This document shows, piece by piece, positions 7,614-16,630 of a stretch of DNA of 43,517 nt (the first letter of the stretch is position 1; every line of letters begins with the position of its first letter). The notes below the pieces were generated by a model. It was not told the DNA's origin and searched no databases. It saw only the letters and a program-made list of their open reading frames with translations. Position numbers and translations under genes: made by a program. This DNA comes from Enterococcus sp. DIV0212c (GTDB lineage: Bacteria > Bacillota > Bacilli > Lactobacillales > Enterococcaceae), in NCBI RefSeq assembly GCF_017377505.1, contig NZ_JAFREN010000026.1, positions 1 through 43,517 on the forward strand, in the 5' to 3' direction.

Positions 7614-9341
7614 ATGACCGAAACAATCAATGCTGCTGTCGCGATGATCAAAGTTTTAGAAAGTTGGGACATCGACCATATTTATGGAATTCCCGGCGGA
7701 TCTTTCAACTCCACCATGGACGCCTTATACAAAGAAAGAGAAAAAATCAACTATATTCAAGTTCGCCATGAGGAAGTAGGCGCTTTGGCTGCTGCCGCTG
7801 ATGCTAAATTGACTGGTAAAATCGGGGTGGCTTTTGGTTCAGCAGGTCCTGGAGCTACTCATTTGATCAACGGATTATATGATGCCCAAATGGATCATGT
7901 TCCCGTTTTGGCTTTATTAGGTCAAGTTGCTACAAGCTCTATGAATTACAATTCCTTCCAAGAATTAAACGAAAATCCCATGTTTGCTGATGTTAGTGTT
8001 TATAACCGAACCGTCATGACTCCTGAAAGTCTCCCTCACGTCGTAGATGAAGCAATCAAAGCTGCCTATAAAAATAAAGGCGTTGCGGTCGTGACGATCC
8101 CTGTTGATTTCGGTACAAAAGAAATTCCAAATCAAGCTATTTCAACTGCTAAAAATCATCGGACAGGTGTACTCTTGCCTCATTATGAAGACTTAAAAAA
8201 AGCCGTCTCTTTAATCGAAACAGCAACCAGACCAGTTCTTTATATCGGACAAGGAACTCGTAACGGCTGGTCTGAAATCAAAACATTCTCAGAACATTTT
8301 TCAATGCCTGTTGTTTCAGCTGTTTTAGGAAAAGGAATCGTTCCAGATGCTTATGAAAACTTCCTTGGTTTTGCCGCTCGTGTCGCAACTAAACCTGCCA
8401 ATGAAGCCTTAGCGGAAACTGATTTGATCGTATTTGCCGGTAGTGATTTCCCTTTTGCTGCTTATTTCTTTAATCCTGACGCTAAATTTATTCAAATCGA
8501 TATTGATTCGATAAAATTGGGACGACGACATAAAACAGATGTTGCGATTTTAGGAGATGCTAGAGAAGCCTTAAAACGAATGGTTGAATTAGGGGAGGCA
8601 CGCCCAGAAGATCGCTGGCTAAAAGCCAATCAAAAAAACAAAGAAAACTGGATTGCCTGGTTAAGAAGCTTCAATGATAAAGCGGACAAACCGCTTCGCG
8701 TAGAACCTGTTTTCAGAGAAATTCGTAGAATAGCGGATAAGGAAGCAATTTTTGTAACAGATGTCGGTAATACAACGATTCATGCTATTCGACTTTTGGA
8801 TATGAATGGCAAACAAAAATTTACAACTTCTGGCTGGTTTGCTACGATGGGAAATGGTGTACCTGGAGGCATTGCGGCTCAACTTAGTTACCCTGACCGG
8901 CAAGTGTTTACCTTAAGCGGTGATGGAGCCTTTGCTATGGTTATGCAAGATATCATCACTCAAGTAAAATACAAACTACCTATTATCAACGTTGTTTTTT
9001 CAAATGATTCTTTTGGTTTTATTGAAGCCGAACAAGAAGATAGTGAACAAAAGAAATTTGGGGTCTATTTAGAAGGAGCGGATTTTGGTAAAGTTGGCGA
9101 AGCGCTTGGCGCTCAAGGGTTTACCATTACAGAATATAGCCAATTAGAGCCAGCTTTTGAAGCCGCTAGGAAAAGTACACGCCCTGTTGTAATTGATGTA
9201 AAAATTCGGAATACTCGCCCCTTACCTGTTGAAGAATTAGTTTTAGATCCTGAAAAATTCAGTGAAGATGAAATCAATGCCTTTAAAGACAAATATGACG
9301 TTCATGATATGCCTGTGTTAAAGCAACTGCTAAAAAGATAA
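7614..9341 (+). CDS. Pyruvate oxidase (TPP- and FAD-dependent)
   Basis: Converts pyruvate, phosphate and O2 to acetyl phosphate, CO2 and H2O2 in family members. The N-terminal Pyr domain carries GIPGGS and RHEEVGALAA (TPP-activating Glu at about 54), a central FAD-type domain follows, and the C-terminal PP domain carries SGDGAF (GDG at 436-438) and Asn464. The 575-residue length fits SpxB/Pox enzymes. Start choice: GGAG lies 8 bases before the ATG at 7614, while the longer in-frame ATG at 7548 coincides with the promoter -35. Acetolactate synthase is the main alternative, but the overall sequence reads as pyruvate oxidase. It is a single-gene unit with its own promoter and terminator. Confidence 0.88.
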   Translation: MTETINAAVAMIKVLESWDIDHIYGIPGGSFNSTMDALYKEREKINYIQVRHEEVGALAAAADAKLTGKIGVAFGSAGPGATHLINGLYDAQMDHVPVLALLGQVATSSMNYNSFQELNENPMFADVSVYNRTVMTPESLPHVVDEAIKAAYKNKGVAVVTIPVDFGTKEIPNQAISTAKNHRTGVLLPHYEDLKKAVSLIETATRPVLYIGQGTRNGWSEIKTFSEHFSMPVVSAVLGKGIVPDAYENFLGFAARVATKPANEALAETDLIVFAGSDFPFAAYFFNPDAKFIQIDIDSIKLGRRHKTDVAILGDAREALKRMVELGEARPEDRWLKANQKNKENWIAWLRSFNDKADKPLRVEPVFREIRRIADKEAIFVTDVGNTTIHAIRLLDMNGKQKFTTSGWFATMGNGVPGGIAAQLSYPDRQVFTLSGDGAFAMVMQDIITQVKYKLPIINVVFSNDSFGFIEAEQEDSEQKKFGVYLEGADFGKVGEALGAQGFTITEYSQLEPAFEAARKSTRPVVIDVKIRNTRPLPVEELVLDPEKFSEDEINAFKDKYDVHDMPVLKQLLKR

Positions 9342-9348
9342 AACGATC

Positions 9349-9390
9349 AAAAAGCACCCACTTCTAAAAATTTTGAAGTGGGTGCTTTTT
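9349..9390. terminator. Strong bidirectional terminator
   Basis: Sixteen perfect pairs between 9349-9364 and 9375-9390 (AAAAAGCACCCACTTC and its complement), with A and T tracts on either side. It ends the pyruvate oxidase transcript and the convergent surface protein transcript. Confidence 0.93.
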
Positions 9391-9414
9391 AACTGTTTTC
9401 ATTTTGCCTCTATT

Positions 9415-11430
9415 TTATTCTGCTTTACGTCTGTGAAGATATTTCCCGAAAAATACGACTAACAAACTTAGTAGACCAATACTTACTACATTAGTATTAT
9501 TGGTTTCTCCTGTATTTGGAAGTTTAGGTTTAGTTTGTGTAGTAGTCGTTGTTGTATTACCTACAGAATCAGGTTTGCTTGGTTTGTTTGTAACTGAACC
9601 TGTATCCGATGTTTTTGTTGGTAGTGGCGTTACTTTTCCGGCACTTGAATTTGAGGTAACACCAGTTAAAGGATCCAAAGTGACTGCTGTTATCTTGTCA
9701 CCTTTTTTCAATTCAACGCCTTCTGGAACAGCCGCTGTCCACTTGCCATCTTTATCTACATCAACAGTAACTTCAGCCCCATTTGGAAATGTAACTACAA
9801 CTTTAGAATCGGGCATTCCTGTTCCAGTGACTTCTTTTGAACCTTCTACTGTATCATCCACTGTTGGTGCCTCGATTTTTTTGTATACATAGGTTACCTC
9901 TGTCGGATCGACAGTATGTTTTCCTGAAGCGTTGGTTGGTACTGCTGTCAGAATATAACCTGGAATTGGTTTAGGCGCAGTATTGTAGGGATCATCATAC
10001 AAGCCGTTGATTAAATTGCTCTCTGCTAAAGGCTTGCCTTGTTCGTCCACGTAATTGACTTTTACTTTTGTCGCTTTCTTTTTATAAACATATTGCACGG
10101 TTTGATCTTTATCTGTATGTTTACCATTTGCGTTAGTTGGAACTTCGACTAATTCATAGCCTGGAATTTCTTTAGCCTCTGATGTATAGTCAGCACCATA
10201 TTCTCCATTGACTACATCACTTGGTACTAGCGGCTTGCCTTGCTCATCTACGTATTCTATATTAATAGTTGTTTTGATTTTTTTGTAATAGTATTTTACG
10301 ATTTGATCGGTTTTTTCATAGGTTCCATTTTGATTAGTCGGCATTTTTTCTACCACAAGTTCATAACCGGGGATCTCGATTGGTGTTGTTTCATATCCTG
10401 AACCTAGTTTACCACTCTTATTCTCCGTTGTGTGTGTTGTTACTATATTGCCAGCCTCATCTAATAAAATATGTTCTACATCAACTTTTCCAGCTGTAAT
10501 TTTGAATGCACCAGAAGTTATATCGGTAATATCTGCAGCATCATAACCTGCGGGCACCTCTTCGGTCACTTTATTAGTAATGGTGTACTCTCCAGCATCT
10601 AGTCCATCAATATCTGCTTGATTAGGTTGCGTATCTGTACCACTTAACACTACATTTCCCTTGGCATCTCTGATCTCCCAAGTGAAGTGATATTCCCCAT
10701 AAGTATCTTTTTCATCTCTTCCAACTACAATTGATGATGGATTTTCAACGACAGTACCTGGGGTATTGATGACCCCGCCAACATTCACCGAAGAGGCAGT
10801 TCTTTGTACATTATTATAAAACTCACCCGTATCGTTTTTACCACGCTGGTTGAATCCAGTCATATCAACAATATAAATTCCTTCCTCCGTATAAGGGCTT
10901 AAATCTACAACGTTGTTATTTGGTACATTTACTATTAGTGAATCACCACGGGAAATATCATATTCATAGCTCACATTGTATTCATCAAAACGTATAAAAG
11001 ATAAACTGGTTACATTCGTACAATAATAATTTTGTTGTTTTTCAACTTGTAAACCATCTATCGTCATAATAAAATCACTTGTTCTTCTTGGTGTAATGTT
11101 CATTTCTTGTTCAGCTGAGGTTACTGTTTTCTCTTCAACTGCAACTTTTTGTGTTTGATCAGAGGGTTCCGTTACACCTGTACTTTCTTTTTTTACAGAT
11201 TCAGGAGTTGGAGATTCTAGATCTGTTTTTGTTTGGTTTGAAGAAAGCTTTTCTGTATCTATCAGGCTTTCATTCGTTTTTTCCTGCTCTGAAAACGTTG
11301 TTTTTTCTTCCGTACTTGTTTGATTTTCTACCTCAACAGCTTCTGCTGGAATGGATGCATTTATAGCACCATACGGGATTGTCCCTAAAACAATTGTTGA
11401 AATTAATAGTGTGTGTGTCCACTTTTTCAT
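9415..11430 (-). CDS. LPXTG-anchored surface protein with MucBP repeats
   Basis: A sortase-anchored cell-wall protein, probably an adhesin. The 671 residues read in order: signal peptide (about 1-32), a Ser/Thr/Glu-rich low-complexity stretch (about 35-112), an N-terminal beta-rich region with no family I can name (about 115-310), three MucBP-type repeats (about 316-383, 388-450, 455-518; motif YVDEQGKPL ... IPGY), an Ig-like domain (about 521-600; G-x-P-D-S-KVVVTFPNG pattern), a Thr-rich linker, LPNTG (637-641), a hydrophobic helix and a KYLHRRKAE tail. No YSIRK motif is present. MucBP repeats in related proteins bind mucin; the ligand here is inference. It stands alone between terminators. 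Confidence 0.88.
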   Translation of the reverse strand: MKKWTHTLLISTIVLGTIPYGAINASIPAEAVEVENQTSTEEKTTFSEQEKTNESLIDTEKLSSNQTKTDLESPTPESVKKESTGVTEPSDQTQKVAVEEKTVTSAEQEMNITPRRTSDFIMTIDGLQVEKQQNYYCTNVTSLSFIRFDEYNVSYEYDISRGDSLIVNVPNNNVVDLSPYTEEGIYIVDMTGFNQRGKNDTGEFYNNVQRTASSVNVGGVINTPGTVVENPSSIVVGRDEKDTYGEYHFTWEIRDAKGNVVLSGTDTQPNQADIDGLDAGEYTITNKVTEEVPAGYDAADITDITSGAFKITAGKVDVEHILLDEAGNIVTTHTTENKSGKLGSGYETTPIEIPGYELVVEKMPTNQNGTYEKTDQIVKYYYKKIKTTINIEYVDEQGKPLVPSDVVNGEYGADYTSEAKEIPGYELVEVPTNANGKHTDKDQTVQYVYKKKATKVKVNYVDEQGKPLAESNLINGLYDDPYNTAPKPIPGYILTAVPTNASGKHTVDPTEVTYVYKKIEAPTVDDTVEGSKEVTGTGMPDSKVVVTFPNGAEVTVDVDKDGKWTAAVPEGVELKKGDKITAVTLDPLTGVTSNSSAGKVTPLPTKTSDTGSVTNKPSKPDSVGNTTTTTTQTKPKLPNTGETNNTNVVSIGLLSLLVVFFGKYLHRRKAE

Positions 11431-11481
11431 GTTTACCCTTCCTTTTTATTAAATTTGGATACATATAATTTTTCAATAATA

Positions 11482-11487
11482 ATTATA
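11482..11487 (-). promoter_or_regulatory. Possible -10 of the surface protein gene
   Basis: Read leftward this is TATAAT, about 52 bases before the start codon, but no good -35 is seen. The surrounding gap 11431-11818 (388 bases) is extremely AT-rich. Apart from this box and the terminator at 11694-11735 I see nothing in it. Confidence 0.35.
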
Positions 11488-11693
11488 TCGCATTTTTAGC
11501 TAATATTTTCTCTCTTTTTTAGACATATACTTAAAAAAAAGAAAATTATAATTTTTTGTGCTATTTAAATAATAGAAATAGTTACATTAATTGACTTATA
11601 ATAAGCAGCTAACCAGTTATTATTTATTTAAAAACAAAATAATAATTCTATTGAAATCGATATAAACATTATTGTTATTTTAGATAAAAAAAT

Positions 11694-11735
11694 AATGAAT
11701 GAGGGAAGACTCAGCTGAGTTTTCCCCCATTCATT
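11694..11735 (-). terminator. Terminator hairpin downstream of the CsbD-like gene
   Basis: A long near-perfect hairpin (AATGAATG...CATTCATT with core GACTCAGCTGAGT). Read leftward it is followed by a T-rich tract. It lies 83 bases past the csbD-like stop. Its outer arms resemble those of the hairpin repeats at 2836-2994 and 25745-25783. Confidence 0.75.
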
Positions 11736-11818
11736 TAAAATTGAAACAGACAACTTGACAGAAATAAATTTCTAGTTCATAAACCGTCATTCTGCTACTT
11801 TTACTATTTTAAAATTTG

Positions 11819-12073
11819 TTACTTATCATCATGTTTATGGAATTTTTCTTTGATATCTTCAAAGCCTTCTTTGATTTTGTCGCCTAGTTTTTCAGCGCCA
11901 TCTTTGATATCGTCACCGGCATCACGAGCTTTTTCTTTTGCATCGCCAAAAGCTGATTGCGCTTTGCCTTCAAATTCTTTGCCTTTATCATCTGTTACTT
12001 TACCTTGAACTTCTTTAGCTGTTCCTTCAACTTTGTCTTTTGCATCATTTACGCGTCCATTTAAATCTGCCAT
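11819..12073 (-). CDS. CsbD-family stress-response protein
   Basis: A small hydrophilic protein of 84 residues, very rich in Lys, Asp, Glu and Gly. The CsbD pattern [20 protein letters not shown] is followed by KGKAQ-like repeats and a charged helical tail ending [10 protein letters not shown]. Family members are general-stress proteins of unknown biochemical role. RBS AGGAGG sits 8 bases before ATG, and a promoter is visible at 12111-12139. It forms a single-gene transcript. Confidence 0.85.
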   Translation of the reverse strand: MADLNGRVNDAKDKVEGTAKEVQGKVTDDKGKEFEGKAQSAFGDAKEKARDAGDDIKDGAEKLGDKIKEGFEDIKEKFHKHDDK

Positions 12074-12110
12074 GTGAAAATCCCTCCTAGTTAATTTATA
12101 TTACATAACT

Positions 12111-12139
12111 AGCATAGCACCATTTTAAACTTGCTACAA
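12111..12139 (-). promoter_or_regulatory. Promoter of the CsbD-like gene
   Basis: Read leftward: TTGTAG (12134-12139), 17-base spacer, TATGCT (12111-12116). This is a housekeeping sigma pattern. Confidence 0.55.
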
Positions 12140-12162
12140 ATGATTCGCTTTGTTTTTTATAG

Positions 12163-12771
12163 TTAAAGTGTTTGGCGTTCATTCAGCCATTTTTTAGCCT
12201 GTTTGATTTCATCCATGGTTATTTGATGCCCTGAATCAGTGGCCGCAATGGTAACGGCTGCCTGCCGATTTTTCAATTGTTGGATCAGCTGAACGGATGC
12301 TTCTTTAGAAACAATCGGATCATTTTCACTCACTGATAACCAAATATTTTTAGTAGAAATCGGAAATTCTTGTGTATCCACACCCAAAGACATCGGATGA
12401 AATAAAATGGCTTGTTTAATAGCAAAATGACGTTCTAATAAAATATGTGCTGCGATATTAGCACCATTTGAATAACCAACAATGACCCATTCTTCTAATG
12501 CTATGCCCTTTTCTTCACTAACGGAAGTGATCATCTGAATAAGTCGGTCACTTTCTGCTTCCAAACTCTCTAAGTCAAACTGATTCAACCCATTCCGTTT
12601 AAAAAAACGATTCATCCCCGATTCTTGAACCGTTCCGCGAAAAGACAGTATTGTCGCTTCTTCATCTAAGTAACGAGCAATCTCCAATAATGATGTTTCA
12701 TCGCCGCCAGTTCCATGAAGTAACAGTAACTTTTTCCCGTGTAAATTACCTTTTTCAAATATGTACTGCAT
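12163..12771 (-). CDS. Alpha/beta hydrolase (carboxylesterase/phospholipase, MhqD-like)
   Basis: A cytosolic serine hydrolase of 202 residues. The triad is readable: Ser101 in GYSNG, Asp151 in SENDPIV and His182 in DSGHQI. The oxyanion-side motif LLHGTGGDE lies at about 17-25. Size and motifs resemble Bacillus MhqD-type hydrolases, which belong to quinone/electrophile-stress regulons; the true substrate is unknown. RBS AAAGGATG precedes the ATG. Its promoter carries a perfect inverted repeat at the transcription start, so it is probably controlled by a repressor. Confidence 0.8.
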   Translation of the reverse strand: MQYIFEKGNLHGKKLLLLHGTGGDETSLLEIARYLDEEATILSFRGTVQESGMNRFFKRNGLNQFDLESLEAESDRLIQMITSVSEEKGIALEEWVIVGYSNGANIAAHILLERHFAIKQAILFHPMSLGVDTQEFPISTKNIWLSVSENDPIVSKEASVQLIQQLKNRQAAVTIAATDSGHQITMDEIKQAKKWLNERQTL

Positions 12772-12823
12772 TTTCAGGTCATCCTTTCATCTTTTCTTTA
12801 GATCAATCTATTTATTGCAACAA

Positions 12824-12840
12824 ACTTACTTTAAGTAAGT
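12824..12840. promoter_or_regulatory. Palindromic operator at the hydrolase transcription start
   Basis: ACTTACTTTAAGTAAGT has two perfect 8-base arms around one base. It sits just downstream of the -10 of the hydrolase promoter, roughly +2 to +18, the classical place for a repressor. The spacing and TAC/GTA content suit a MarR- or HxlR-type (DUF24) dimer. The regulator is not identifiable from the window. Confidence 0.7.
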
Positions 12841-12848
12841 GATAATTC

Positions 12849-12877
12849 ATTTTAGCATGTTTGCTTTCATTTGTCAT
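12849..12877 (-). promoter_or_regulatory. Promoter of the alpha/beta hydrolase gene
   Basis: Read leftward: ATGACA (12872-12877), 17-base spacer, TAAAAT (12849-12854), with an extended -10 TG. Confidence 0.7.
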
Positions 12878-12889
12878 ATTCGTACAACT

Positions 12890-13831
12890 TTATAGCTGCT
12901 TCCAATAATCAGCGATAGCATTAGCTCTTGCTGAAACACTTTTTTGTAAGCAAACTGGTCCGATCCGTAAAATCGATTGACCGAATCGAAGCAAGTAGTC
13001 TGTGATAAATTCTATCTCTGTCTCATGGTATTGACCTGTAATGAGGTAATGCTCTTGGTTGGCTGTGATTTTCATGGATGGATAGTTTTCCTTTGAAAAA
13101 ATATCTTTGCCTTTCTCATCAACCTCAATTGAAAAGGATAGCAATTGTTCCTTTTCATAGAACATTTTAGTTTCTTCTAATAGTATTTCTAAGGGGACAG
13201 CGTCGAAAGATTTTATTTCATCAAGTGATTGAATTTTGTCACAGCGAATGACACGTATTTTCTTGGTTTCTAAATTCCATATTCTAGCATACCATTGGCC
13301 GAATTTAGACGAAAGCTGCACAAATTGAACGGTCATCGACACTTCTTCGTGATTTTTTTGATAACGTATAGCAAAAACTGTTTCACGAAGGATTCCTTGA
13401 ACGATTTCTTTTAAATGTAAGCTAGTGTTGCTATGATTGACTTGTTCAAGAGTGATTATTTTGCTCATTAAGGAAAGTTCTTGCCGCAGTTTTTCCGGAA
13501 GTACTTGATTGTATTTTAATTCAAGGGTACTGCTTTCTATATTAAAAGGCGTAGATTGGTAGCCTTTTAGCGTTAGTAAGGCAAAATATAGGGCGTAAAT
13601 TTCACCTTGTGTAAATAAGCCTGGTGCAATAATCTGAGTATCCAACAATTGATATTTACCATATCTGCCAAGCTCTGAATAAATTGGTAAGCCTATTTCT
13701 TCAAGTGATTGCACATCCCGCAATGCAGTACTTTTTGATACATGATAACGTTCCATTAATTCTTTTAAATTAAAACTATTTTTGTCCGCTAAAAAAAGAA
13801 TCATATCATTGATGCGCTCTGCTTTTTTCAT
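12890..13831 (-). CDS. HTH and WYL-domain transcriptional regulator (YafY/DeoR-like)
   Basis: A DNA-binding protein of 313 residues with an N-terminal winged helix-turn-helix (about 1-60; KELMERYHVSKSTALRDVQSLE) and a central to C-terminal WYL/WCX region (WYARIWNLE at about 185-195). WYL domains sense ligands in many bacteria; the ligand here is unknown. Start choice: AGGAGG lies just before the ATG at 13831, which excludes a longer start seven codons upstream. It is divergent from the VOC-family gene at 13916 (84-base gap), so it may regulate that gene or itself. Confidence 0.85.
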   Translation of the reverse strand: MKKAERINDMILFLADKNSFNLKELMERYHVSKSTALRDVQSLEEIGLPIYSELGRYGKYQLLDTQIIAPGLFTQGEIYALYFALLTLKGYQSTPFNIESSTLELKYNQVLPEKLRQELSLMSKIITLEQVNHSNTSLHLKEIVQGILRETVFAIRYQKNHEEVSMTVQFVQLSSKFGQWYARIWNLETKKIRVIRCDKIQSLDEIKSFDAVPLEILLEETKMFYEKEQLLSFSIEVDEKGKDIFSKENYPSMKITANQEHYLITGQYHETEIEFITDYLLRFGQSILRIGPVCLQKSVSARANAIADYWKQL

Positions 13832-13915
13832 ACGTCCTCCTAAAAGTATCATGATTTGACACCTTTAAGCAGTATACTAAATGTGTAAAGAAAATAAAAG
13901 AAATGAGGAATATAT

Positions 13916-14359
13916 ATGACTTTAGAAATTGCCGTATTTTTATCAATGAATGGACGTGCTGGGGAAGCTTTAGCCTTTTATAAAAAGCATTTAGGTGCTG
14001 AAGAATTACTCATTGTAACTTATGAAGAGATGGCAAAAAGGGATTCAAGTTTCCATTTGACCAAGGAGAATAAACAGTCTATCGCTCATTCTGTTTTACA
14101 AGTAGGCAAAACAAAGATAATGATTGCAGAAGATTCAATGACTCCTACAGAAAGTTTTGCAATGGGGAATAATTTTTCCTTATGTATTCAAAGTGCAGAT
14201 TTAGCTGAAATTCAAACGTTTTATTCTAATCTAACAACTGACGAACGTGTGAAAATCATTGTACCACTCAACCAAAATAGTTTCAGTGGTGCATATGGTA
14301 TTGTGGAAGATCCTTTTGGCATCCAAATCCAGTTAATGCACGATGAACGTTTACAATAG
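13916..14359 (+). CDS. VOC-superfamily (PhnB/glyoxalase-like) protein
   Basis: A 147-residue single-fold protein of the vicinal-oxygen-chelate superfamily, PhnB-like group. Visible are the opening FLSMNGRAGEALAFYKKHLG and the closing EDPFGIQIQLM that typify the group. Function within this group is mostly unknown, and many members lack clear metal ligands. RBS TGAGGA is about 9 bases before ATG. It is divergent from the WYL regulator and ends in a very strong terminator. Confidence 0.75.
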   Translation: MTLEIAVFLSMNGRAGEALAFYKKHLGAEELLIVTYEEMAKRDSSFHLTKENKQSIAHSVLQVGKTKIMIAEDSMTPTESFAMGNNFSLCIQSADLAEIQTFYSNLTTDERVKIIVPLNQNSFSGAYGIVEDPFGIQIQLMHDERLQ

Positions 14360-14400
14360 ATCGTAGCCAAGACCGAGACAAAAGCGTTTATACGAATTTA

Positions 14401-14456
14401 GAGCCCTAAACAAAACTGATTTTTAGTTTTGTTTAGGGCTCGACGTATTTTTTCCT
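14401..14456 (+). terminator. Terminator between the VOC gene and araA
   Basis: Seventeen perfect pairs between 14401-14417 (GAGCCCTAAACAAAACT) and 14425-14441, followed by ATTTTTT on the + strand. It ends the rightward VOC transcript. It can also fold in the leftward arabinose operon transcript just past the araA stop, though without a good U-tract. Confidence 0.9.
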
Positions 14457-14462
14457 TATAAA

Positions 14463-15890
14463 CTATTTAATAAGAACATATTCTAAATCAACCATTTTTG
14501 CCCACGCTACGATTTGTTCTGATGAAAGATTTAGCGAAACAACCGTATGATGTCCGCCGCCATTTTCAATCCATGAATGAACGCCAGCTTTAAAATCTGG
14601 TTTAACTTCCCAAAGAATTCGAGCAACAGGTAAATGAGGCGCTGGTTCAGTAGGTTCGAAGGCATCTACCTCATTGATCAACAAACGATAATGTGTCCCA
14701 AAGTCTGTCATTGAAACTACAACTCCCGCTCCGGCTTTGCCATCAAAAACTAAACGAGCCGGATCTTCACGATTTCCCATACTCAAAGGTGACACGACAA
14801 TCTTCGGTTTATTGGCTGCTAATGTAGGATCGACTTCCATCATATGAGATTGTAAAATTGCTTCTTTTCCTGGTGTTAATTCATACGTGTAATCCTCCAT
14901 AAAACCAGTATTTTCATTGTGCGCCATAATTTTCATCATACGATCGATTGCAGCTGTTTTCCAATCTCCTTCACCTGCAAAACCATAGCCTTCTGCCATT
15001 AAACGTTGTACTGCTAACCCAGGCAATTGTTTCATCCCATATAAATCTTCAAAATTAGTTGAAAATGCTGAATAATTGCCAGCTTCTAAGAAGCGACGTA
15101 ACCCGATTTCGATGCGAGCTTGTTCTTTAACGTGTGCATTCCAAGTCACTTCATCATAGTCGCCTAATTCGAATTCATACATTTCTTGATATTCCTTGAA
15201 AGTTTCATCGATTTCTTGTTCTGTCACTTGATCGATTTCAGCCACTAGATCGCCAATACCATAATAATCCACGACCCAACCAAACTGAATCTGCGCCTCA
15301 ACTTTATCCCCTTCAGTCACAGCCACGTTACGCATATTATCACCGAAACGAGCCACTTTTATATTGAAGCTTTCGGCATACGCCGCTGCTACATCCATCC
15401 ATTCGGCGACTTGCTTTTGAACCCCTTCATGTTGCCAATGGCCAACGACAATTTCATTTTTCACTTTTAAACGAGCATTGATAAAACCATACTCCCGATC
15501 GCCATGAGCTGCTTGGTTCAAGTTCATAAAATCCATATCGATCGTATCCCAAGGAATCCGTTCATTGTATTGTGTTGCTAAATGTAATAATGGTTTTTGC
15601 AATAACTGTGTTCCTCTGATCCACATTTTAGCAGGAGAAAAGGTATGCATCCAAGTGATTACTCCAGCGACTTCGTCATTATAATTTGCTTCTTTCATGA
15701 TGCTTGTAATGACATCAGCCGATACAGCCAATTCGTCTTTTAAAACAATTGGATAAGGAAGATTGCCACTTTCATTTAAACCATTTGCTATTTCTTGTGC
15801 ATGCTTTTTCACTTCTAATAGTGTTTCTTCTCCGTATAAATGTTGTGATCCTACTACAAACCAAAATTCTTTTTTGCCTGTTTTCAACAT
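14463..15890 (-). CDS. araA: L-arabinose isomerase
   Basis: Converts L-arabinose to L-ribulose; a cytosolic Mn2+-dependent enzyme. The 475-residue length is standard. AraA family features include the start [18 protein letters not shown], the metal-site Glu in GEGDWKTAA, and His in GGGHHTVV near the C terminus. It is the last gene of the leftward nine-gene module 1, 27 bases after araD. Placing the catabolic trio at the operon end, behind the importer and hydrolases, couples sugar use to oligosaccharide uptake. Confidence 0.97.
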   Translation of the reverse strand: MLKTGKKEFWFVVGSQHLYGEETLLEVKKHAQEIANGLNESGNLPYPIVLKDELAVSADVITSIMKEANYNDEVAGVITWMHTFSPAKMWIRGTQLLQKPLLHLATQYNERIPWDTIDMDFMNLNQAAHGDREYGFINARLKVKNEIVVGHWQHEGVQKQVAEWMDVAAAYAESFNIKVARFGDNMRNVAVTEGDKVEAQIQFGWVVDYYGIGDLVAEIDQVTEQEIDETFKEYQEMYEFELGDYDEVTWNAHVKEQARIEIGLRRFLEAGNYSAFSTNFEDLYGMKQLPGLAVQRLMAEGYGFAGEGDWKTAAIDRMMKIMAHNENTGFMEDYTYELTPGKEAILQSHMMEVDPTLAANKPKIVVSPLSMGNREDPARLVFDGKAGAGVVVSMTDFGTHYRLLINEVDAFEPTEPAPHLPVARILWEVKPDFKAGVHSWIENGGGHHTVVSLNLSSEQIVAWAKMVDLEYVLIK

Positions 15891-15917
15891 AGTTATTCCG
15901 CCCTTCGATAGTTCGTT

Positions 15918-16613
15918 TTATTTTTGACCATAATAAGCGTCTGTTCCGTGTTTGCGTAAATAATGTTTATCTAAAATACGTTGGGGTAAATTTTCAGCAA
16001 AATGATTCAATTCTCTAGAAAACAGATTCATTTTACAGACTTCATCTAAGACAACCGCATTCATTACTGCACTTTTTGCATCTTTTCCCCAAGTGAATGG
16101 TCCATGTCCATGAAGTAAAACGCCTGGAATTTCCAATGGCTGAATATTTCGTTCATTAAAGGTTTCAACGATCACATTACCTGTTTCAGTTTCATAACCT
16201 TTGTTGATTTCTTCCTGACTTAAAAATCGTGTACAGGGAATTGATCCGTAAAAAGTATCTGCGTGAGTCGTCCCCATTGCAGGTACATCCAAGCCAGCTT
16301 GCGCCCAAATCGTTGCCCAGGTCGAATGAGTATGAACGATTCCACCGATTTCTGGAAAGTTTTGATATAATACTGCATGTGTGGCTGTATCAGATGACGG
16401 ATTGAGTTTTCCTTCGACAACTTGTCCCTTCAAATCACAAACAACCATATCTTCAGCGGTTAATGTTTCATAGTCAACGCCGCTTGGTTTGATCACAAAA
16501 AGTTCTTGTTCATGATCGATCGCACTAACATTTCCCCAAGTGTATTTGATTAGTCCATGTTTTGGTAATTCGAGATTTGCTTGAAAAACTTCTTCTTTAA
16601 GCTGTTCTAACAA
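15918..16613 (-). CDS. araD: L-ribulose-5-phosphate 4-epimerase
   Basis: Epimerises L-ribulose 5-phosphate to D-xylulose 5-phosphate, which enters the pentose phosphate/phosphoketolase route. The 231 residues belong to the class II aldolase/epimerase fold. Zinc ligands are visible in [11 protein letters not shown] and in GHGPFTWGK. The start is TTG at 16613, with GAGAGGGA about 7 bases upstream and no usable ATG nearby. It lies 17 bases from araB and 27 from araA. Confidence 0.96.
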   Translation of the reverse strand: MLEQLKEEVFQANLELPKHGLIKYTWGNVSAIDHEQELFVIKPSGVDYETLTAEDMVVCDLKGQVVEGKLNPSSDTATHAVLYQNFPEIGGIVHTHSTWATIWAQAGLDVPAMGTTHADTFYGSIPCTRFLSQEEINKGYETETGNVIVETFNERNIQPLEIPGVLLHGHGPFTWGKDAKSAVMNAVVLDEVCKMNLFSRELNHFAENLPQRILDKHYLRKHGTDAYYGQK

Positions 16614-16630
16614 AATAATTCCCTCTCTTT

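Noticed and set aside
9500..9892. Long rightward reading frame opposite the LPXTG protein gene
   Set aside because: Caused by the Thr/Pro/Val-rich repeats on the real strand. It has no ribosome binding site, no protein-like composition and lies fully inside a clear gene.
9415..11430. MucBP repeats as a recent DNA tandem duplication
   Set aside because: The three repeats are clearly diverged at DNA and protein level, so this is an old domain repeat typical of such adhesins.
14381..14441. Relation of the VOC-araA terminator to the hairpin repeat family
   Set aside because: The 17-base stem GAGCCCTAAACAAAACT shares no core with the other hairpins; it is an ordinary terminator.
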